Assembly: GCA_015492355.1 (NCBI GenBank)
Contig: WGFF01000229.1
Coordinates: 1 to 7,961 of the forward strand
From: Deltaproteobacteria bacterium
Lineage (GTDB): Bacteria > Desulfobacterota > GWC2-55-46 > S146-73
DNA: 7,961 nucleotides
Reading direction: 5' to 3'
Part shown: piece by piece, positions 1 through 6,600 of the stretch
How positions within the stretch are numbered: the stretch's first letter is position 1
Layout of the letters: the number at the start of each line of letters is the position of its first letter
The notes under the pieces: model-generated
Databases searched by the model: none
Told to the model about the DNA's origin: nothing
Seen by the model: only the letters and a program-made list of their open reading frames with translations
Translations under genes and position numbers: made by a program

Positions 1-102
1 AAACTTTAGATTAGAAGTTTTGGGGAAGGGAGTTTGAGGGAAACCCCTTTTACAAAAGGGGTTTCCCTCAGAATTTAGTCCGAAAAAGATACCCATTACC
101 TA
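1..102. repeat. Dispersed palindromic repeat, copy 1 (REP-like), possibly continuing off the left edge
   Basis: This stretch matches 2462-2563 in the same orientation with 6 differences in 102 bases (positions 2, 5, 14, 45, 72 and 76) and no gaps. Its centre is a perfect inverted repeat: arms 35-51 and 54-70 pair over 17 bp around a two-base loop (AC), with stem motif GAGGGAAACCCC. A G-rich stretch (GGGG-AA-GGG, 22-30) precedes the stem. The hairpin is not followed by a T-run on either strand, so it is not a classic intrinsic terminator. The copy lies between the end of pilZ and whatever gene lies to the left, downstream of an outward promoter. An intergenic REP-like or MITE-like element is inferred; the family is not recognised. 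The left boundary is unknown because the window starts here. Confidence 0.85.
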
Positions 103-173
103 CTTTTTATTTAAGCAGGACCCCAGAGAAAGCAAATCCATAGGCTGAGACCCTTCAAAAAGGTTCTTTCCCT

Positions 174-202
174 ATTATATAGACATCCCTGTCCGAAATC
201 AA
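174..202 (-). promoter_or_regulatory. Predicted sigma70-type promoter firing leftwards out of the window
   Basis: On the minus strand a perfect -10 box TATAAT (179-174) sits exactly 17 bases after TTGATT (202-197), which matches four of six bases of TTGACA. The predicted start is near 167. The promoter begins about 11 bases after the pilZ stop codon, so it starts a new unit rather than serving block 2. Its target is off the left edge. The transcript would run through repeat copy 1, making the palindrome part of a leader at least 160 bases long. The rest of the 212-base gap (103-173) holds only a possible 14-codon leader ORF and a weak hairpin (148-167, one mismatch). Confidence 0.55.
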
Positions 203-212
203 ATGACCGGGA

Positions 213-557
213 TCAATGTCCCTTGACTATCTCGATACATCTGTAGGTAACTGGAAATTCCTTTTTCGAAATCTTCCTTGTGAATCTTATTCCCACCGCA
301 TAGTGTCTGCCAACTGGCTGAACCCATCTTACCTTTGCAGGTATCTCCTCGGTAACCATGAGCTTATTTCCCACGAGCACTGTCATCTTTACAATCACCT
401 CTTTTCCCTTCTCCACCCCCCTTTTAAGATACATCCCTATTCCGCCTTCTGATATGTTCACCGTCGCACCACTTATCCATGTGCCACCCTCCCTGGACCT
501 TACCCTCACCTCTGCTATAAAATACCCCCTTTTGTGTCTTCTCCTTTCCTTCACCAT
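213..557 (-). CDS. Small single-domain PilZ protein, probable cyclic di-GMP receptor
   Basis: The 114-residue product is essentially one PilZ domain, the beta-barrel that binds cyclic di-GMP. Both diagnostic motifs are visible: RxxxR in the N-terminal segment RRRHKR (Arg6 and Arg10 of this start), and N-I-S-E-G-G at 34-39, fitting [D/N]xSxxG. With both present, ligand binding is likely. There is no signal peptide, membrane segment or attached output domain, so it probably acts in the cytoplasm as an adaptor on a partner protein, for example in motility, type IV pili or exopolysaccharide production; the partner cannot be told. It is the last gene of the asd-truA-pilZ block, 16 bases after truA. 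The start is uncertain: ATG at 557 is chosen although the GGGGG run is only 1 base away. GTG at 554 has better spacing. A TTG at 593 with AGGGG seven bases upstream would give 126 residues and overlap the end of truA. Confidence 0.85.
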   Translation of the reverse strand: MVKERRRHKRGYFIAEVRVRSREGGTWISGATVNISEGGIGMYLKRGVEKGKEVIVKMTVLVGNKLMVTEEIPAKVRWVQPVGRHYAVGIRFTRKISKKEFPVTYRCIEIVKGH

Positions 558-573
558 TCCCCCTTTTTCTATA

Positions 574-1311
574 TCAATATTCGACCTCCACAAGGAACAA
601 CCCCTGGGGCGGGGCTGTTACTGGAGAGGCTTCCCTCCTTTTTGCCTCTATTATACCAGGAATATCACCTATGTGAATCTTGCCCCTTCCGAGGGTTACA
701 AGGGTACCGACGATAATCCTTACCATGTGTCTCAAAAAGGCGGTTCCCTTTATCCTTATATCTATGAAGCCATCCCCTTTCTTTTCTATGTCTATAGAGA
801 GTATCTCCCTTACAGAATGGGGGGCATCTGATCCAGATGCCCTGAAGGATGAAAAGTCCTTCTTCCCTATGAAGAACCTGCTACCCTCCTTCATAGCCTC
901 CACGTCGAGATGGTAGTGGACAAACCAGGAATACCGTCTGAAAAGTGCGGTGGGATAGTCCCTGTTAAGTATCCTGTAGAGATAGGTCTTACTTTTGGCA
1001 TCCCTCCTCGCATCGAAGTCCAGGGATACCTCATCCACACCCTTTATGACTATATCCTCTGGCAGAAGCGAGTTAAGCCCCCTCTGTATACCCCCGGGTG
1101 GTATGGACGAGGAGGTCTTGAAGTTTGCAACCTGTCCCATGGCATGCACACCGCTGTCCGTGCGGGATGCACCCACAAGCCTTACATCCTCTCCCGTAAG
1201 CCTCTTTATAGCCTGCAAAATGGTACCCTGTATGCTCGGCAGGCTGGATTGAACCTGCCAGCCTGCATAATTGGTACCTTCGTATTCTACAAGGAGCCTT
1301 ATGTTACGCAT
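574..1311 (-). CDS. truA: tRNA pseudouridine(38-40) synthase TruA
   Basis: TruA converts uridines 38, 39 and 40 in the anticodon stem-loop of many tRNAs to pseudouridine, without cofactor, in the cytoplasm. The 245-residue protein is slightly shorter than E. coli TruA (about 270) but complete. It opens with the family-typical strand IRLLVEYEGTNYAGWQ (residues 4-19). The catalytic aspartate is Asp52 in RTDSGVHA (50-57), and the C-terminal family signature FLRHMVRIIVGTL lies at 192-204. The ATG follows the asd stop codon by four bases, with no strong Shine-Dalgarno sequence, which suggests translational coupling to asd. The stop lies 16 bases before the chosen pilZ start. Pairing of asd with truA is, from general knowledge, common in several anaerobic phyla; it probably reflects housekeeping co-transcription rather than a shared pathway. 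Confidence 0.97.
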   Translation of the reverse strand: MRNIRLLVEYEGTNYAGWQVQSSLPSIQGTILQAIKRLTGEDVRLVGASRTDSGVHAMGQVANFKTSSSIPPGGIQRGLNSLLPEDIVIKGVDEVSLDFDARRDAKSKTYLYRILNRDYPTALFRRYSWFVHYHLDVEAMKEGSRFFIGKKDFSSFRASGSDAPHSVREILSIDIEKKGDGFIDIRIKGTAFLRHMVRIIVGTLVTLGRGKIHIGDIPGIIEAKRREASPVTAPPQGLFLVEVEY

Positions 1312-1315
1312 CCAC

Positions 1316-2341
1316 TCACAGGTACCTGTCTATGAGTATCTCTGCTATCTGTACCGCATTGAGTGCCGCACCCTTCCTGAGATTATCTGCAACGACCCAT
1401 AAATTGATACCATTAGGCACTGTATCGTCCCTTCTTATCCTTCCAACGAGCACATCATCCGTATCATGGGCATCAAGTGGCATGGGATAGATGGACATCC
1501 GAGGTTCATCCACAACCCTCACACCCTCTGCACCCTCGAGTACCTCTCGCACCCCCTCTGGTGTTATCTCCTGTTCTGTCTCTATATTTATGGACTCTGA
1601 ATGCCCTATGAACACGGGTACACGCACCGTCGTTGCGGTAACCCTTATGGAATCATCACCCATTATCTTCTTTGTCTCCTCTACCATCTTCATCTCTTCT
1701 TTTGTATAGCCATTCTCAAGGAAGGTGTCTATGTGTGGTATGCAGTTGAAGGCTATCTGGTGGGGAAAGACCTTCTTTTCCGGCTCCTTCATGTTGAAGA
1801 TACTCCTTATCTGTTCACTCAACTCATCCATAGCCTCCCTGCCCGCACCTGAGACCGACTGATATGTGGACACAACCACCCTCTTTATCCTGTACCTGTC
1901 GTGTATGGGTTTTAGAACCACCACCATCTGGATGGTTGAACAATTGGGATTGGCTATTATGTTCTTCTTTCTGAATCCCTCTATTGCCTGCGGGTTCACC
2001 TCTGGCACAACGAGGGGTACATCCGGGTCCATCCTGAAAAAGCTCGTATTGTCCACCACAACACATCCAGCCTTCGCTGCCTTGGGGGCATACTCAGAGG
2101 AGACCCTTGCCCCGGGGGAAAAGAGCCCTATGTCTATGTCTTTAAAATCCTCCTTCTCAAGCACCCCTACGGGCTCATCCCTGCCCCTGAACTCTATCCT
2201 CTCGCCAGCACTCCTCTCAGAGGCAAGTAGCCTTATCCTGCCAACGGGGAAATCCCTCTCCTCGAGTATCTTTATCATCTCCCTGCCCACAGCACCCGTG
2301 GCACCGACCACCGCCACATTGTAGGACCTCTTCCTTGCCAC
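1316..2341 (-). CDS. asd: Aspartate-semialdehyde dehydrogenase
   Basis: This enzyme reduces L-4-aspartyl phosphate to L-aspartate 4-semialdehyde with NADPH, the branch point to lysine/diaminopimelate, threonine and methionine. The 341-residue length fits the shorter Gram-positive/archaeal-like ASADH type rather than the about 367-residue enterobacterial type. The nucleotide-binding loop GATGAVG is at 13-19. The catalytic cysteine is Cys134 in NPNCST (131-136). Gln161 in YQSVSGAG, Arg240 in VRVPV and His247 in GHSE supply the other expected active-site residues, so it should be active. The start is GTG at 2341; later in-frame GTG codons (9 and 11) would cut into the Rossmann fold. A very long Shine-Dalgarno match (2360-2349) supports this start. 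It is the first gene of the asd-truA-pilZ block, 236 bases after rmuC. No lysine riboswitch is recognisable upstream. Confidence 0.97.
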   Translation of the reverse strand: MARKRSYNVAVVGATGAVGREMIKILEERDFPVGRIRLLASERSAGERIEFRGRDEPVGVLEKEDFKDIDIGLFSPGARVSSEYAPKAAKAGCVVVDNTSFFRMDPDVPLVVPEVNPQAIEGFRKKNIIANPNCSTIQMVVVLKPIHDRYRIKRVVVSTYQSVSGAGREAMDELSEQIRSIFNMKEPEKKVFPHQIAFNCIPHIDTFLENGYTKEEMKMVEETKKIMGDDSIRVTATTVRVPVFIGHSESINIETEQEITPEGVREVLEGAEGVRVVDEPRMSIYPMPLDAHDTDDVLVGRIRRDDTVPNGINLWVVADNLRKGAALNAVQIAEILIDRYL

Positions 2342-2348
2342 TTTAAAA

Positions 2349-2360
2349 GATCATCTCCTT
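2349..2360 (-). promoter_or_regulatory. Extended Shine-Dalgarno sequence of asd
   Basis: The minus strand reads AAGGAGATGATC, matching 11 of 12 bases of AAGGAGGTGATC, the complement of the usual 16S rRNA 3' end; the single mismatch is at 2354. The core AGGAG is 13 bases from the GTG, which is long, but pairing through TGATC ends seven bases before it. The near-complete match supports GTG at 2341 as the true start and suggests strong translation despite the weaker start codon. Confidence 0.6.
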
Positions 2361-2377
2361 TCTTCATCCTTGATAAT

Positions 2378-2408
2378 GGTCACAAGGGCCTGACCTCGCA
2401 TCGGGTCA
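2378..2408 (-). promoter_or_regulatory. Three alternating half-sites in the asd leader (possible operator or switching hairpins)
   Basis: On the plus strand GGTCA (2378-2382), TGACC (2391-2395) and GGTCA (2404-2408) follow each other with exact 8-base spacers (13-base period). The middle element can pair with either neighbour, giving two mutually exclusive 5-bp hairpins, or the three could be half-sites for a dimeric regulator. The array lies 37-67 bases before the asd GTG. The stems are short and no regulator is recognised, so a role is only inferred. Confidence 0.3.
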
Positions 2409-2461
2409 TTACAGGTTAAAATCTTCTTAAAAAAGGGTTTTCCCCTGTCCCCTTTCCCAGA

Positions 2462-2563
2462 AGACCTTAGATTAAAAGTTTTGGGGAAGGGAGTTTGAGG
2501 GAAACACCTTTTACAAAAGGGGTTTCCCTCAGGATTCAGTCCGAAAAAGATACCCATTACCTA
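2462..2563. repeat. Dispersed palindromic repeat, copy 2, between rmuC and asd
   Basis: This is the second copy of the element at 1-102, same orientation, 96 of 102 bases identical. The stem arms are 2496-2512 and 2515-2531 around loop AC, with one A-G mismatch (2506 against 2521) that copy 1 lacks. The stem begins 47 bases after the rmuC stop on the transcribed strand, so it would form in mRNA downstream of rmuC and before asd. No U-tract follows. A C-rich stretch (2440-2459) beside it may belong to a longer repeat unit; the matching part of copy 1 would lie outside the window. The right edge is followed by a 14-base near-duplicate of the element's own left end. Possible roles, all inferred: mRNA 3'-end protection or partial uncoupling of the two gene blocks. 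Confidence 0.85.
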
Positions 2564-2577
2564 AGATTAAAGGTGGT

Positions 2578-3681
2578 TCATTCCTTGAGCACCTTTTCCC
2601 CTGATTCTTCGAGCACAGCCTCTCCTATGCCACTCAGTCCCCTCATTCTTTCTGAGAAACGTTCCATCCTTTTCTGTGTATCCTCGTACTTTGTCCTGGC
2701 ATTGTTTATATGTTTCCCGAGCACATCGAAATCGCCCATGAGTCTGGCAAAATCATCCCTGAGCCTCTCTATACGGGCGAGTATCTCCTTGGCTTTTCTG
2801 CTTATCTCAAGCCCCCTCAGCCCGAGGAGTATGGTCTGGAGATAGGCATAAAAACTGTTCGGGGATACAGGTATCACACGTCTTGAGAAGGCATAACTCA
2901 TTATACCACTCCTGTCCTCACCGTTCATATCGTCTCTCAGTATCACCTCGTAGTATACGTTCTCAGCGGGTATGTACATGAGGGCAAAGTTAAGGGTACC
3001 CTCCTCTGGGTTTATGTACGATGATGCTATGGTGTCGATGTGTCTTTTTACATCGCTTACGAACCTTCTCCGTGCGATCTTCCTTTCCTTCTCGTCCTGA
3101 CATTCCATAAGCCTTCTAAAATTCTCCAGTGGAAACTTGGCATCCACCGGTACAAGCCTGTCCTTGAGTTTTATGACCGCATCCACCCTTGATGAGTCCC
3201 GAAACGTATACTGGAGTTCATAGTGCCTGGATGGGAGTATCTGGGATAGAATATCCCCCAAGAGAAACTCTCCAAATCCACCTCTGAGTTTGGGTACCCT
3301 CAGTATCTCCTGGAGCTCCATTATATCCTTACCCATCTCAAGTACCTGCTGGGTTGCCCTCCTGAGGTCTCCAAGCCCTTCCCTTACCTCACCCACCACC
3401 CTCGATGCATTGTCCATGCGCTGGTTTATCTGCCCTGTGGAGGACTGGATCTGCTGGGTAACGCCCTTTAACTGCTCTGTAACGAGGGTTGTAACCTGGG
3501 AGAGTTGCTGATTTACAAGGTTGAGATTGGTTGTAAGGGCATCGCTCAGTTCGTGCCTGAGGGAATCGTACCTCGTCCGTAACGTCTCCTCTTCCTCTCT
3601 CCTCCGTCTTACCGTGACCAGTACAAGGGAAAGAACTACAAGGATAGTGAACACAAGAAGGACAAGTATGGCAAGCTCCAT
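2578..3681 (-). CDS. rmuC: RmuC-family DNA recombination protein
   Basis: The 367-residue product has the RmuC layout. An N-terminal membrane anchor (about 3-24, LVLLVFTILVVLSLVLV) is followed by basic RRRR and a long predicted coiled coil (about 28-125). The RmuC domain then runs from about 128 to 330. Family-typical segments include LRGGFGEFLLGDIL (132-145), RVDAVIKL (165-172), PVDAKFPLENF (178-188), YIPAENVYYEV (236-246) and SPNSFYAYLQTILLG (273-287). Asp167, Asp180 and Lys182 fit a PD-(D/E)xK nuclease-like core, with Glu138 as a possible helper; this assignment is by eye. E. coli RmuC is longer (about 475 residues). Genetics in E. coli links RmuC to limiting inversions at short inverted repeats; its biochemistry is poorly defined. 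It starts 5 bases after the fusion gene's stop, so the two are probably co-transcribed and coupled. A second short coiled coil (about 295-345) closes the protein. Confidence 0.93.
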   Translation of the reverse strand: MELAILVLLVFTILVVLSLVLVTVRRRREEEETLRTRYDSLRHELSDALTTNLNLVNQQLSQVTTLVTEQLKGVTQQIQSSTGQINQRMDNASRVVGEVREGLGDLRRATQQVLEMGKDIMELQEILRVPKLRGGFGEFLLGDILSQILPSRHYELQYTFRDSSRVDAVIKLKDRLVPVDAKFPLENFRRLMECQDEKERKIARRRFVSDVKRHIDTIASSYINPEEGTLNFALMYIPAENVYYEVILRDDMNGEDRSGIMSYAFSRRVIPVSPNSFYAYLQTILLGLRGLEISRKAKEILARIERLRDDFARLMGDFDVLGKHINNARTKYEDTQKRMERFSERMRGLSGIGEAVLEESGEKVLKE

Positions 3682-3686
3682 GATAC

Positions 3687-6600
3687 CTACGACCGCCTTT
3701 CCATGAATTCCCTTGCCTGATGCACAAAGGCTTCGAGACGGGTTATGGAATTGGTATCCTCAATACCTTCGTATACCATATTGAGGTACGGCACATTGCC
3801 GTAATTCTCCCTCACCGTCTTCAAAAGGGCATTGACTATGGTTCCTGGCATGCATGTAAAGGGCATTACATTCACTATACCATGGGCACCCTTCAAAAGA
3901 TAGTCCACTGCCTTGCCCACGCTCAGGATAGCCTCTCCCTCGAAGGACTCATCAAGATAGGGCTCGGAAAGGCGTATTATATCCTTCACCCTGGGCTCAT
4001 GTCCGCTCCTCATATCACCATCAAGGATATTCTCAAGCCTTCTCTCGTCCTTTCTCTGGAAGAAGTCGTTGACAAGGGTACGGAGGTAGTCAGAATAGTT
4101 CCTCCGCATGAGGTTCTTCTTCTTGGAACAATAGTTGGTATAGTATATCCATTCTGATATGGGAGGGAGCCTCACCTCTGCACCGAGGGACTCAAGCTTG
4201 CGTATCACATGCTCGTTACTGAAGCGGTTGCTCCTTACGTATATCTCCCCAACGATACCTACCACAGGCTTGGTGCCGACTGGATGGGTCGGTATGGCTC
4301 TGAAAAGGGACTTTGCCTCCCTGAGCTCCTCCTCCGGGAATCTCCTCTCCCTTATGGCATTGCACACCTTGTCCACACACTCCCAGTACACACGGTCACT
4401 CTCTCCAGGGTTCTTCTCATAGGGTCTCACCTCAAGGAGTCTTTTATGGAGGAGGTCCACACACACAATCCCCCACCATGCAAGCCTCGAAAAATTACCC
4501 CCCACCATACCGAGTTCCTTGTAGAATGCCTCGTCCTGATCCGGTGCATACACGGGTACGTCCTTAAAGCCGAGCTCATCGAGTATGAGCCTGTGGTATC
4601 TGTTGTACTGCCCGAACCTGCACGGACCATTGCCAGAGGGCATGAAAAAGGCACTCCTCGATGGGTCAAAATCCCTCCTCTTTGTTACCTTTATCATATC
4701 CCCTGTGGTGATGATACAGGGATAGCACTCCCTGCCCGATGTATACCTGCGACCCCATCTGAGGGTCTCCTCATCCGGCTCTGGCATCACCTCTGCCTCT
4801 ATGCCACATGCCTGAAAGGCAGAGGCAATGGCATAGGCACCGTCTGCCATGTTGGGAAGGTATATCTTCTTTTTGATATTGGTCCTGGGTATAGCCCTCC
4901 TTGCCTTTATCTCCACCTTTATCCTGTCCTTTATGTTCCTCAGGCTATCGAGGAATGCCTCGCACCTTGTAATGGCACCTGCATCTGCAGAGTGCTCGTC
5001 TATCTCGAGCTGTAGAAAGGGCTTTCCAGAGAGCGTATCCTTGAAAAAATGGGTTATGAACGAATCTGGTCCACAGCCAAAGTTGGTTATATACACACAG
5101 AAAAGTCGCCTGTCCCTTTTTATGATCTCGGCACTCGCCAGTATCCTCTGCCCGTTCTTCCAGTACATATCAGTGGCAAGTTCGTCATCTATCACATCTT
5201 CCACAGGCAACATATCGAGCGGTATGCTGACCACACCGAGGTCTCGCAGTTTCTGCGGTATTTCGAGGTTTATACCAGGGTCCATGGTGTTGTAGGACCT
5301 TCCCACAATAACTATCCCTATATCGTCCTCTCCGAGCCCATCGACCACCTCTTTGCCCCTCTTAAGGAGCGCGTCTTTGAACTCCTCCTGGGCTAAAAAT
5401 GCCTCCTTCAAAGCAACCTCAACATCCCTTCTACCCCTTCCGAGCATCCTGCCAAGATTCAAAAACTCCTTTTTCACACCCCCGTATCTCTGGTTGAACT
5501 GTATGACAGGCGTTATCACCTCCACACTGAGGGACTTGAAATCAAAGGACGACCGTACAAGATACGGGATGGTCTGTACGTATGGACAGAGGAAGGTAAA
5601 ATTATGCCCCTCCCTTGCAGGCTTGAGATTGACTATGCTCGGGAGGAATATCCTCTTTATACCCCTGTCTATCAGGTCCTGGATATGTCCGTGGGCAACC
5701 TTTATGGGAAAGCACGTCTCAGTAACTACACGTTCAACACCGTTCTTTATAATCTCCTTGTTAGTGGGAGATGATAGTACAACCCTGTAGCCAAGGTGTG
5801 CAAAGAATGTCCTCCAGAAGGGATACATCTCGTACATGAACAATATCCTCGGTATACCTATAACAGGTGCATCCTTGGCTGGGAGAGTGCCCCTGAAGGT
5901 TGTAAGGAGCATCCTTTCCCTCTCCTTGAAGAGATCGGGTATGGATGTATCGTCTCTTCCGTCCCTTTTGACATCGTACTTCTCGCACCTGCCTCCGTAG
6001 TAAAGTGGCTTTTCACCCTCCATCACCACCTTTCTTATCTCACACAGATTGGAACAATCCCTGCATTCAAAGGACTGGACCTCATAGCGTTTTTTGCTTA
6101 GTTCAAATCCCTTGAACCTTGTTCTCTGTCCTGGTCTCATCTCCCTCATGGCAAGGAGTGCAGCACCTATGGCACCGGTAACATCATGGTGTTCAGGCAC
6201 TATAATCTTCTTTCCAGTGACCTTCTCAAAGGCTGATACAACACCGAGGTTTGCAGCAGTACCCCCCTGGAAGAATATCCGTTTTCCTATCCTCCTGTCA
6301 CCCACGACCCTGTTGAGGTAATTGTGCACTATGGAATAGGATAGCCCTGCAACGAGCCCGTCCTTTGGCACACCTTTCTGCTGGTAATGAACCATATCCG
6401 ATTCTATGAATACAGTACACCTCTCGCCCATGGGTGGAGGTGAAGGGGAACTCAGGGCAAGTTCGCTGAACTCACCCTTGATACTTATACCGAGCCTCTC
6501 TGCCTGCTCCTCAAGGAAAGACCCTGTACCTGCTGCACACACCTTGTTCATCTCAAAGTCCACGACCACACCATCCTTGAGGGCTATGTATTTGGAGTCC

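Noticed and set aside
35..70. Repeat hairpins as rho-independent terminators
   Set aside because: The stems are strong, but neither strand has a T-run directly after the stem in either copy, so a standard intrinsic terminator is not supported.
557..593. TTG start at 593 for pilZ
   Set aside because: It adds 12 residues outside the PilZ domain and overlaps the end of truA. The AGGGG upstream is also truA coding sequence. It remains possible but is less likely than ATG at 557 or GTG at 554.
2410..2460. Promoter for asd around TGTAAT in the rmuC-asd gap
   Set aside because: The box matches five of six -10 bases, but no acceptable -35 lies 16-18 bases upstream, so it falls below what I would report.
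2351..2557. A 68-codon minus-strand ORF between rmuC and asd
   Set aside because: Most of it is the palindromic repeat read through. The matching frame in copy 1 is also open, but five of the six differences between copies change the amino acid, which argues against protein constraint. It has no recognisable domain.
1..2563. Composite transposon or mobile island bounded by the two repeats
   Set aside because: There is no transposase or integrase, the enclosed genes are core housekeeping functions, and no terminal inverted repeats or target-site duplications can be defined.
4209..5015. A 268-codon plus-strand ORF, and other plus-strand ORFs across the fusion gene and rmuC
   Set aside because: They lie antisense inside clearly homologous minus-strand genes, have no recognisable domain, and are explained by the codon bias of the real frame.
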